This document shows, piece by piece, positions 18,096 through 25,413 of a DNA stretch of 64,000 nucleotides. The notes under the pieces are model-generated. The model worked only from the letters and a program-made list of their open reading frames with translations. It searched no databases and was not told the DNA's origin. The stretch lies in NCBI GenBank assembly GCA_959602365.1, contig CAUGSS010000008.1, positions 33,545 through 97,544 on the forward strand, given 5' to 3'. The position numbers and the translations under genes are program-made. How positions within the stretch are numbered: the stretch's first letter is position 1; every line of letters begins with the position of its first letter. Source of the DNA: an uncultured Eubacteriales bacterium. Lineage in GTDB: Bacteria > Bacillota > Clostridia > Oscillospirales > Oscillospiraceae.

Positions 18096-19811
18096 ATGAC
18101 GCGAAGACTGGCGCAAAAGTGCATATCCTTTCTGCTCCTGCTGGCCCTGGCGGCGGCGGCCCTGGCCCCCGCCGCCCTGGCGGCGGAAGACCCGGTGGAC
18201 GACTTCGCCGCCGCCCTGGGCAGCTTCCAGGAGGAGATCACGGTGCCGGTGCGGGATTTTGAGGCCCTGATGAAGGAGACCTTCACCCGCTATCCGGATC
18301 TCTACTTCTATTACGGCGGCTGCACCTATCTCTCCGTCCCCGACGGACTGGAGCTGACGGTCAGCTATCAGAACACCCAGGTGCCCCGGGAGCAGGTGCA
18401 GGTGGTGCGCTCCGACGACGAGCTGATGGCGGTGATGGGGCTGGCCCTGGCGGACAAGGAGAACGGCTTCTATGCGGCCTTTGCGCCGGGTTACGCCCCC
18501 GGGGAGGAGCAGGTCGCCGCTGTGGTGGACCGGCTCAACCAGGACTACTATCTGCTGTGGATGGGGCTGTACCGCTACTCCTACTCCGGCATGGAGAACC
18601 AGAGCTGGGATGTGCGCTGGTATGAGTTCACCCTGAACTACTGGCAGGACGTGGGCGCCGACACCCTGACCCAGTGGCGGGACGGCACCGAGCAGGCCCT
18701 GCTCCAGCTCAGCGCAACGCTGTTTGCCCAGGATATGCCGGACTATCAGAAGGTGCTGCTGATCCACGACTATCTGGTGGACAGCTGCCGCTATGACATC
18801 GCCGACCTGGATGTGATGGACTGGGAGAACCACATCGCATACGGGGCGCTGGTGGAGGGTTCCTGCGTCTGCCAGGGCTACGCCGAGGCCGCCCGGCTGC
18901 TGATGGATGCGGCGGGGGTGGAGAGCGTCTGCGTCACCGGCACCGCCGGGGGGGAGGACCACATGTGGAACGCCGTCCAGCTGGACGGACAGTGGTATAT
19001 GATGGATCCCACCTGGGACGATCCGATCACCAGTGACGGCAGCGACGTCAAGCTCTATGATTATTTTCTCATCACCTCCGCCCAGCTGGCGGAGGACCAC
19101 CAGTGGGACACGGCGGCTTTCCCCGAATGCACCGCCACCGACCTGAACTATGAGACGGTGCGGCAGCTGGTGGAGGGGGACAGCACGGAGTACACCGGTT
19201 ACAGCACCGATCTGGTGCGCACCCAGGCCATTGAGCGGGCCGAGCTGGAGGCCATCCTGGCCCAGGCAGAGCCCGGGGACACCGCCCAGCCCCAGGACGC
19301 TGCGGAGCCGGAGGACACGGCGGAGCCCGCCGATGTCACCGAGCCCCAGGACACCGGGGAGCCTGAGGATGCCGCTGAGCCCGACAATACGACGGAGCCC
19401 GGCGATACCGCTGAGCCTGACAATACGACGGAGCCTGGCGATACCGCCGAACCCGACGATACGACGGAACCCGGGGATACCGCCGAACCCGACGATACAG
19501 CGGAGCCGGACGACACCGCGGAACCGGACAACAGCACCGAGCCGGGCAATACCGCCGGGCCGGAGGATGAGCCGGAGGACCAGGTGGACCTGCAGCTGGT
19601 CATTCCCCTCCGGGAGGAGGGGGAGCGGCGGCCGGTGAGCCTGTCCGGCTGGCTGATCGCCGCCCTGATTGTGGCGGCGGTGGCGGCAGGCCTGTCTGCC
19701 CTGGTGTTCCACTGTGTCTCCGCCAGCCGGGTGGCAAATGCCCGGGAGCGGCGGGAGGAGCAGCGGAAGCGCCGGCTGGCCAGCGGCAAAATCCGGCGGC
19801 GGGAGCGCTGA
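18096..19811 (+). CDS. Membrane-anchored transglutaminase-like protein with Pro/Thr/Asp repeat stalk (operon gene 5)
   Basis: 571 aa from ATG 18096, with AAAGGAG 10 nt upstream; the GTG at 18087 is too close to that site. A signal peptide ends near ALAAED. The transglutaminase/protease-like core keeps a full triad: Cys259 in SCVCQGYAEA, His289 in GEDHMWNAV and Asp304 in MMDPTWDDP. Residues about 395-490 are low-complexity repeats of the type AEPDDTTEPGDT (DNA 19276-19560), a wall-spanning stalk. A C-terminal TM helix (about 516-540) and a basic tail follow. It probably cleaves or crosslinks a peptide outside the cell. It is last in the operon and is followed by a strong terminator. Confidence 0.88.
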   Translation: MTRRLAQKCISFLLLLALAAAALAPAALAAEDPVDDFAAALGSFQEEITVPVRDFEALMKETFTRYPDLYFYYGGCTYLSVPDGLELTVSYQNTQVPREQVQVVRSDDELMAVMGLALADKENGFYAAFAPGYAPGEEQVAAVVDRLNQDYYLLWMGLYRYSYSGMENQSWDVRWYEFTLNYWQDVGADTLTQWRDGTEQALLQLSATLFAQDMPDYQKVLLIHDYLVDSCRYDIADLDVMDWENHIAYGALVEGSCVCQGYAEAARLLMDAAGVESVCVTGTAGGEDHMWNAVQLDGQWYMMDPTWDDPITSDGSDVKLYDYFLITSAQLAEDHQWDTAAFPECTATDLNYETVRQLVEGDSTEYTGYSTDLVRTQAIERAELEAILAQAEPGDTAQPQDAAEPEDTAEPADVTEPQDTGEPEDAAEPDNTTEPGDTAEPDNTTEPGDTAEPDDTTEPGDTAEPDDTAEPDDTAEPDNSTEPGNTAGPEDEPEDQVDLQLVIPLREEGERRPVSLSGWLIAALIVAAVAAGLSALVFHCVSASRVANARERREEQRKRRLASGKIRRRER

Positions 19812-19831
19812 GGCCGATCTCCACAAAAAAG

Positions 19832-19874
19832 AAAGCTGGGGCTGTTGCGGCAGTTGCAACAGCCCCAGCTTTTT
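19832..19874 (+). terminator. Terminator of the vWA/tubulin-like operon
   Basis: A 17-bp perfect stem (19832-19848 with 19856-19872), a 7-nt loop and a T run, just after the stop codon of the transglutaminase-like gene. Confidence 0.93.
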
Positions 19875-19960
19875 GTCCTCCTGAGTGCCGGCGAAGGAGT
19901 TTTTTCCGGCCTTTGTCCCTGGGGAGCAGATGCTTCGCCCCCTTGGGGCTCGGCATGACA
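19875..19960. repeat. Dispersed intergenic repeat, copy 2
   Basis: It starts GTCCTCCTGAGTGCCGGCGA and ends GCTCGGCATGACA, the imperfect inverted ends of the same element as 3654-3726. Internal GAAGGAG...TGCTTCGCCCC also matches copy 1. It can fold as a long imperfect hairpin. Confidence 0.65.
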
Positions 19961-20006
19961 ACATCCCGCTGGTTGGCGGCAGGCCCGGTTTTTTGCACGG
20001 GGAGGT

Positions 20007-20579
20007 TCACGCCTCCGGGGGCGTGATGAACACCCGGCGGCGGTAGATCTCCTCGGGGAGCTGGAGGGCGTAGAGGGCGTCCAGGGCCTGGGCGGCCTGG
20101 CGCTCCCGGTGCTCCACCGGGCCGGGGGTCCAGAGATGGACCAGGTAATGAACCCGGAAAATGGTGTTTTCAAAGGGGCAGGGCACGAAACCCGCCCGCT
20201 GGTAAAAGGCAATGCGCCGACGGCGCAGATGGTTGACTTCGGCGGGCAGGTCCGCCTCCTCGGCCTCTACCTCGGCCAGCAGCCCCTGGGGGTACTCGTT
20301 TTTCAGCAGGGCCAGACAGGCGGTGCCGGCGCCGCCGCCCCGGTGCTCCATGGCCAGGTAATCCAGCAGCACAAAGGGCACTGCCGGGTGGCGCAGCACA
20401 AAGGCATAGCCCGCCCGGGCCCCGTCGGCCATCAGGTGCCAGCCCACCTCCAGCCCGGACTCCATCAGGGCACGGATGTGGTCCCGCTTTTTGCGCTCGT
20501 CAGCGGGAAAATCCCGCTCCATGGCCGGATAGACCAGGTCCAGCTCTTCCGGCGGCATATATTCCAAATGGTATTCCAT
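20007..20579 (-). CDS. GNAT-family N-acetyltransferase
   Basis: 190 aa from ATG 20579-20577 (MEYHLEYMPPEEL), with AAAGGAGC upstream. It has the GNAT layout: an acceptor-side N-terminus, VLLDYLAMEHRGGGAGTACL as beta4 plus the acetyl-CoA loop (about 98-117) and RRRRIAFYQRAGFVPC in the C-terminal half. The substrate is unknown. Five bases separate it from the GNAT gene upstream (20585-21127), so the two form an operon from the promoter at 21161-21189. Confidence 0.85.
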   Translation of the reverse strand: MEYHLEYMPPEELDLVYPAMERDFPADERKKRDHIRALMESGLEVGWHLMADGARAGYAFVLRHPAVPFVLLDYLAMEHRGGGAGTACLALLKNEYPQGLLAEVEAEEADLPAEVNHLRRRRIAFYQRAGFVPCPFENTIFRVHYLVHLWTPGPVEHRERQAAQALDALYALQLPEEIYRRRVFITPPEA

Positions 20580-20584
20580 GGGTG

Positions 20585-21127
20585 TCAGGCTCCTTTCGTC
20601 GTCTCGCCCCGGGGCGTGGTGTAGATCAGGGTCACTTGCCGGCGGTCCCGGATTCCCTCCTCCTCCCACCAGTCCAACGCCTGCTCAAATCCGGCGGCGG
20701 CGTGGGCGGCCCGGCTGGCGGTGTTGGACTTATAGGTGTTGGAGATCAGCTCCACCGGCCCCAGCTCCGCCTCCAGGGCCTGGGGGGTCCGGCGCAGCAC
20801 CTCCGCCCCGAACCCCTGGCGGCGGCTGTCCGGCCGGGTCTCCAGGGCCTCTGCAAAGAAGCGGTTTTTCCCCTCCATCGGGTACAGCCGCAGGCTGCTG
20901 CGGTAGCCGCTCTCGTCGGCCAGCAGGGCCAGGATGCCCCCTTCGGCCCAGAAGGGACCCCGCATATACTCCAGATAGGAGCTCTCATAGCGCTCCAGCG
21001 CCTGCTCCGGGCTCAAATCCGGATACCACTCCGGGGCATTCTCCCGGGAGGACTGGCGGAAAACAGCCAGAAAGGCCGCCTCGTCCAGCGCCTCCGGGCT
21101 GTGCAGCAGCTTCAGTGTCAGTCCCAT
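20585..21127 (-). CDS. GNAT-like acetyltransferase
   Basis: 180 aa from ATG 21127-21125 (MGLTLKLLHS), chosen because GGGAGGGG lies 5 nt upstream; the in-frame GTG further upstream has no site. The core ALETRPDSRRQGFGAEVLRR (about 97-116) is an acetyl-CoA-binding RRxGxG-type loop, and NTYKSNTASRAAHAAAGFE follows as in GNAT domain ends. The substrate is unknown. First gene of the two-GNAT operon. Confidence 0.82.
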   Translation of the reverse strand: MGLTLKLLHSPEALDEAAFLAVFRQSSRENAPEWYPDLSPEQALERYESSYLEYMRGPFWAEGGILALLADESGYRSSLRLYPMEGKNRFFAEALETRPDSRRQGFGAEVLRRTPQALEAELGPVELISNTYKSNTASRAAHAAAGFEQALDWWEEEGIRDRRQVTLIYTTPRGETTKGA

Positions 21128-21160
21128 CCCGGCCCCTCCCGTCACATGTACTTGCAGATC

Positions 21161-21189
21161 ATTATAGCATTGGGTCGCCCGGTTTGCAA
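21161..21189 (-). promoter_or_regulatory. Promoter of the two-GNAT operon
   Basis: Minus strand TTGCAA (21189-21184), 17-bp spacer, TATAAT (21166-21161), about 35 bp before the start codon. Confidence 0.78.
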
Positions 21190-21279
21190 CCGGAGATGAG
21201 GAATGGAAAAGGCAGGAAAAAGCCTGAAATGGGGAAAAACGGAGTAAAACCGGACGAAAAAGGCGGAAAAAGGGAAAAC

Positions 21280-21307
21280 GGCCGGCGGCCTGTTCAGGCC
21301 GCCGGCC
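21280..21307 (-). terminator. GC-rich stem-loop ending the small membrane protein pair
   Basis: A 13-bp stem (21280-21292 with 21295-21307) with a 2-nt turn. Read on the minus strand it is followed by GTTTTCCCTTTTT, so it would terminate the transcript of 21357-22053. Confidence 0.7.
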
Positions 21308-21356
21308 AAAGCCGGGCGCGGGGGGGGGTGGAAGGCGGCGGGGCCCGACCGCCGGG

Positions 21357-21542
21357 TCAAAAGGCGGTGGCCAGCAGCAGCGCCAGCAGTCCGCCGGACA
21401 GGCAGGCTGCCGCCCCGGCCAGACGGCCCCAGCAGGGCTTGCCGTTTTTGATCACGTCTGCCGCTCCGTCCACGATCAGGGCCAGGGCGAGGAAAAAGGC
21501 GGCGGCAATGAGAGCCGCAAGGAACAGCGGGATATAGGGCAT
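21357..21542 (-). CDS. Small two-TM membrane protein, unknown
   Basis: 61 aa, MPYIPLFLAALIAAAFFLAL..., made of two hydrophobic helices around a short polar turn (DVIKNGKPCWGR). AGAGA precedes the start at modest spacing. It lies 49 bp downstream of the four-TM gene and ahead of a terminator, so it is probably co-transcribed. No family recognised. Confidence 0.6.
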   Translation of the reverse strand: MPYIPLFLAALIAAAFFLALALIVDGAADVIKNGKPCWGRLAGAAACLSGGLLALLLATAF

Positions 21543-21591
21543 GGCGTTTGCATCTCTTTTCTGGTCAAAACCGGCCGGGGCTGGGCGCGGG

Positions 21592-22053
21592 CTATTCTGA
21601 GTGCTCCGGGGTCAGGCCCTGTTCCGGTGCCGCGGGGCGTGTCCGCCGCCGCTGCAACACGCACCACAGGGCCAGTCCGGCGGTGGAGAGCAGCACGAAG
21701 GCGGCGCACAGCGCAAACCGATGCCCCGGCGCCGGGTCATCGGAAAAGCCCAGCTCCAGCATGGTGCGCCGATAACCCACTAAACGGAACAGGCTCAGAA
21801 TCAGGTGGCATGAGACCGACGTCAGCAGCGCCGCCGCGGCCACTTGCCAGCGCCGCCGTCCCCCGGGGCGGGGGCAGAGCAGGTAGAGCATCCCCAGAGC
21901 CAGCAGGTATTCCCCCAGGCACAGCAGCCCCAGGGCAGGCTGGCTCTCCGACGGGTAGAGGTGGTACTTCTCACCCATGGGGAGGATCAGCAGGGCGAAA
22001 CAGAGCAGACAGAGCAATTCCGTAATCAGATAGGGCAGGCGACGGGGTTTCAT
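21592..22053 (-). CDS. Four-TM membrane protein, unknown
   Basis: 153 aa from ATG 22053-22051 with GGGAGGG upstream. Four hydrophobic segments (about 9-26, 43-60, 71-90 and 113-132) are separated by short basic loops. The N-terminus is basic (MKPRR). I do not recognise a family. It probably forms a two-gene unit with the 61-aa membrane protein downstream. Confidence 0.65.
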   Translation of the reverse strand: MKPRRLPYLITELLCLLCFALLILPMGEKYHLYPSESQPALGLLCLGEYLLALGMLYLLCPRPGGRRRWQVAAAALLTSVSCHLILSLFRLVGYRRTMLELGFSDDPAPGHRFALCAAFVLLSTAGLALWCVLQRRRTRPAAPEQGLTPEHSE

Positions 22054-22370
22054 GGATCATCCCTCCCTTCCGGGCCGTCAAAACGGAGGACGCTGCTTGG
22101 CGCCCATTGTGCGGCAGGCATGTGGATCGAGGAGACCTGTTCCTTGGGATAGGGGCGAGCACCCCTTCCCGAATCCGTACCGGATATCCTTTCCTTTTAC
22201 ATGAAATGGAATTTCTAATTTTAAGTTACAATACTCCGGCCAATATGTCAATTTGAAAACGGCGCGTCCGCCGAAGTTTGTGCCCAATCGGGGAAAGCGG
22301 GGCGGGCAATGGAGTGGGGCGGCCGGCATCGGGCGGGGCGGCCCGCCGGCGTACCTTTTTGCGCCCCGGC
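22054..22370. other. Intergenic region before asnS
   Basis: About 320 bp between divergent genes. It has an AT-rich patch (22200-22250) with TTGACA on the minus strand (22249-22244 region) but only a weak -10, and a GC-rich part (22255-22370). A GGGATAGGGG...CCCCTTCCC hairpin sits near 22145-22172. I found no T-box core sequence and no tRNA. Confidence 0.45.
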
Positions 22371-22399
22371 TTGCAAAACGACGGCAACAGAAGTATAAT
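22371..22399 (+). promoter_or_regulatory. Sigma-A promoter of asnS
   Basis: TTGCAA (22371-22376), 17-bp spacer, TATAAT (22394-22399). The leader to the TTG start is about 40 nt. Confidence 0.82.
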
Positions 22400-22444
22400 A
22401 ACCTCATATTTGGGAAACTGAACAGAGACAAGGGGGAATTTCCT

Positions 22445-23839
22445 TTGCAGCGCACGACGATTGCAACCATTTACGCCAACTCCCAGGCCATGGGGGGACA
22501 GCAGCTGACGGTGGCGGGCTGGGTCCGCTCCCTGCGGGACATGAAGACCTTCGGCTTCATCACCCTGAATGACGGCAGCTGCTTCAACAACCTCCAGGTG
22601 GTCATGGACCGCAATACCCTGGAAAACTACGACGACATCTCCCGGCAGAACGTGGGGGCCGCCCTGATCGTCCGGGGGGAGCTGGTGCTCACCCCCCAGG
22701 CCAAGCAGCCCTTTGAGCTGAAGGCCGCCTCCATCGCCGTGGAGGGCCCCTCCGCCCCGGACTATCCCCTCCAGAAGAAGCGCCACAGCGTGGAGTTTCT
22801 GCGCACGGTGCAGCATCTGCGCCCCCGCACCAACCTGTTTTCCGCCGTGTTCCGGGTGCGCAGCGTGGCGGCCTACGCCATCCACAAGTTCTTCCAGGAG
22901 CGGGGCTTCGTCTATGTCCACACCCCCATCATCACCGCCTCCGACTGTGAGGGGGCCGGGGAGATGTTCCGGGTGACCACCCTGGACCTGGAGAATGTGC
23001 CCCGGGGCGAGGACGGCAGTGTGGACTACAGCCAGGACTTCTTCGGCAAGGCGGCCAACCTGACCGTCTCCGGCCAGCTCCAGGGCGAGAACTTCGCCAT
23101 GGCCTTCGGCAGCATCTACACCTTCGGCCCCACCTTCCGGGCGGAGAACTCCAACACCCAGCGCCACGCCGCCGAGTTCTGGATGATCGAGCCGGAGATC
23201 GCCTTCGCCGACCTGAAGGATGACATGGACCTGGCGGAGGACATGATCAAGTATATCATCCGCTACGTCATGGAGCACTGCCCCGACGAGATGAACTTCT
23301 TCAACTCCTTTGTGGACAAGGGCCTCAAGGAGCGGCTGGAGCATGTGGCCTCCTCCGACTTCGGCCGGGTGAGCTACACCGAGGCCATTGACATCCTCCA
23401 GAAGTCGGGCCACAAGTTCGACTATCCCGTCTCCTGGGGCTGCGACCTGCAGACCGAGCACGAGCGCTTCCTCACCGAGCAGCACTTCAAGCGCCCGGTG
23501 TTCGTCACCGACTACCCCAAGGAGATCAAGGCCTTCTATATGCGCCTCAACGACGACGGCAAGACCGTGGCCGCGGCGGACTGCCTGGTGCCCGGCATCG
23601 GGGAGATCATCGGCGGTTCCCAGCGTGAGGAGCGGCTGGACATCCTGGAGGCCCGCATCCAGGAGCTGGGCATGGATCCGGAGACCTACAAGTACTACTG
23701 CGACCTGCGCCGTTACGGCGGCTGCCGCCACGCCGGCTTCGGCCTGGGCTTCGAGCGGATGGTCATGTACCTGACCGGCGTGTCCAACATCCGCGACGTG
23801 CTGCCCCATCCCCGCACGGTGGGCAACGCAGAGTTCTGA
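22445..23839 (+). CDS. asnS: Asparaginyl-tRNA synthetase
   Basis: 464 aa, the usual AsnRS length. The start is TTG 22445, since AGGGGG lies 8 nt upstream and upstream in-frame codons precede the promoter. An N-terminal OB-fold ([19 protein letters not shown], about 19-37) is followed by a class II core: [52 protein letters not shown] (motif 2) and [15 protein letters not shown] (motif 3). The end is [15 protein letters not shown], typical of AsnRS rather than AspRS. It charges tRNA-Asn in the cytoplasm and is monocistronic. Confidence 0.97.
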   Translation: MQRTTIATIYANSQAMGGQQLTVAGWVRSLRDMKTFGFITLNDGSCFNNLQVVMDRNTLENYDDISRQNVGAALIVRGELVLTPQAKQPFELKAASIAVEGPSAPDYPLQKKRHSVEFLRTVQHLRPRTNLFSAVFRVRSVAAYAIHKFFQERGFVYVHTPIITASDCEGAGEMFRVTTLDLENVPRGEDGSVDYSQDFFGKAANLTVSGQLQGENFAMAFGSIYTFGPTFRAENSNTQRHAAEFWMIEPEIAFADLKDDMDLAEDMIKYIIRYVMEHCPDEMNFFNSFVDKGLKERLEHVASSDFGRVSYTEAIDILQKSGHKFDYPVSWGCDLQTEHERFLTEQHFKRPVFVTDYPKEIKAFYMRLNDDGKTVAAADCLVPGIGEIIGGSQREERLDILEARIQELGMDPETYKYYCDLRRYGGCRHAGFGLGFERMVMYLTGVSNIRDVLPHPRTVGNAEF

Positions 23840-23913
23840 CAGAGCACAGGCCCCGCAAACCCACATGATTCGCACACGGTTGGGAATGTGGCGTTTTAAT
23901 CGCAAATCTCATT

Positions 23914-24000
23914 TGGCCAGGCGGGCCGCCCATGATAGAGGCTAGTCCGCCTGGCCATTTACTTACCTGAAATGTACAATCGGCTAGTCTGTTTGGCCCA
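23914..24000. promoter_or_regulatory. Palindrome plus direct repeat around a -10-like box, upstream of the orphan gene at 24025
   Basis: An 11-bp inverted repeat (TGGCCAGGCGG 23914-23924 / CCGCCTGGCCA 23947-23957) overlaps a direct repeat, GGCTAGTC...TGGCC at 23940-23957 and again at 23982-24000, 42 bp apart. TACAAT (23975-23980) sits between the direct copies. The palindrome could serve as the asnS terminator, but the T tract is poor; an operator is the alternative. Confidence 0.5.
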
Positions 24001-24024
24001 CAATCAAGGAAAGAGAGCAGGCAT

Positions 24025-25200
24025 ATGGATGAATTAAAATCTCGCGAAGCGCTCGCGCGCTCCTTGGATGACCTCAGATGCAACCTGATTCCCGTCGAGG
24101 ACTGCCCTGATTTGAAGGAATATACCAGACTTCCGTTGGAAAAAATTTCTTCAATGGGCGCTGCGTTTGCCTCCCTGGCGGCGCTGGTACAAAACGTCCC
24201 CTCAGCTTCTGGTACGCAAAGCGTATTGTATAGCACAACGATTCCGGCCGGGTGCCATTTAGGGATGGCACGGGATCAAAGCGGAACCTTAGGTATGATT
24301 TTCAATGAGAATAATCACCTGGTTGGTATGGCCAGATTTCACCCTGTCGAGGGCGTGGCGTCGCAAGTCCCCTTTGACCCCTTTACCGTGTGCATGGCAG
24401 CATCGTTGATGGCAATCAGTCAAAAATTAGACGCCATTCTGGAAACCCAGGCGGAAATTTTAGACTTCCTGCGTCAGAAGAAAAAAGCGGACTTGCAGGG
24501 AGACTTAAAGATTTTGACAGAGGTGCTCAACAGCTATCAGTTCAACTGGAACAACGAACATTATCGCATGCCGGCACTGGTACAGGTCCAGCGGATCAAA
24601 CGCGCTTCCGAGCAGAGTATTCTGCTCAGCCGGAGCCAGATCCAGCGGGCCATTCAGAAGCGAGGCCTGCTGACGGGGGACAAAGAACATAGAGAACGCC
24701 TGAGAGAACTCGCAGATTTGTTTGGCGACTATCAACTGGCAGTATATCTTTATAGCTTCTCTGCCTTCTTAGAGGTACTCCTATTAGAAAATTTCAATGC
24801 CTCCTATATTGACAGTGTCCTGGCATATGTGGAATCCCTCTCATTGGAGTATCGAGAGCTTTATACGGAAAGTTATGACCGGCTGATGCAATCCGCATCT
24901 TCTTCCGTGCAGGCCCAGCTGAGAGGTGGATTGGCTGCATTAACTGGAACCGCCGGAGAGATGGTCGCAAAAATCCCCATAATCAGCCGGTCTCAGATTG
25001 ATGAAACCTTGATTGATACTGGACGCCGAATGGGAAAGGCCGCAAAACAGAAAACAACCAAAGCCATGGAACCCTTCATTGCAAGGGCTGACAGCCGTGT
25101 GCGGCCTTTCTTGGATCAACTAAAGAAAATAAAGCGAATTTACAATGAAAATCTAGACCTACTGGTAGACGGTGAAAATCTCTACCTCCGTCTGGAGTAA
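24025..25200 (+). CDS. Orphan 391-aa protein, unknown function, base composition unlike neighbours
   Basis: ATG 24025 is preceded by AAGGAAAGAG. Codon use is clearly AT-richer than in asnS and htpG on either side, which suggests recent acquisition. The N-terminal 130 residues are mixed alpha/beta. The middle (about 130-175, AISQKLDAILETQAEILDFL...) is a helical coiled-coil-like stretch, followed by an all-helical region and a basic C-terminus (KKIKRIYNENLDLLVDGENLY). No signal peptide or TM helix is evident. I recognise no catalytic motif. A role in defence or stress is only a guess from composition and isolation. Confidence 0.75.
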   Translation: MDELKSREALARSLDDLRCNLIPVEDCPDLKEYTRLPLEKISSMGAAFASLAALVQNVPSASGTQSVLYSTTIPAGCHLGMARDQSGTLGMIFNENNHLVGMARFHPVEGVASQVPFDPFTVCMAASLMAISQKLDAILETQAEILDFLRQKKKADLQGDLKILTEVLNSYQFNWNNEHYRMPALVQVQRIKRASEQSILLSRSQIQRAIQKRGLLTGDKEHRERLRELADLFGDYQLAVYLYSFSAFLEVLLLENFNASYIDSVLAYVESLSLEYRELYTESYDRLMQSASSSVQAQLRGGLAALTGTAGEMVAKIPIISRSQIDETLIDTGRRMGKAAKQKTTKAMEPFIARADSRVRPFLDQLKKIKRIYNENLDLLVDGENLYLRLE

Positions 25201-25306
25201 GATATATGTGTTCAGAGCAGGCGCAACACAGCGATAATATGAGCTACTGCCTCGAGAGCTACCGGCTGAAGCACCCGGCCAAAATGTAACTTTTTTGTGA
25301 AGGGCC

Positions 25307-25334
25307 TTGCATTTCCTGGCGGGACGGCTATAAT
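25307..25334 (+). promoter_or_regulatory. Sigma-A promoter of htpG
   Basis: TTGCAT (25307-25312), 16-bp spacer, TATAAT (25329-25334), directly followed by the CIRCE operator. Confidence 0.82.
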
Positions 25335-25338
25335 AGTG

Positions 25339-25365
25339 TTAGCACTCAGAATAAATGAGTGCTAA
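25339..25365 (+). promoter_or_regulatory. CIRCE operator (HrcA binding site) of htpG
   Basis: TTAGCACTC (25339-25347), a 9-nt spacer, GAGTGCTAA (25357-25365): a perfect match to the consensus. It begins 5 nt after the -10 box, so HrcA would block transcription at the start site and release it on heat shock. Confidence 0.97.
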
Positions 25366-25413
25366 CACTTTCTCTTTGTAAACTTTTATTTTATCATACA
25401 GGAGGCCGTTTTT

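Noticed and set aside
22054..22444. Possible T-box leader before asnS
   Set aside because: No T-box core or specifier-type structure recognisable, and the promoter lies only about 40 nt before the start codon.
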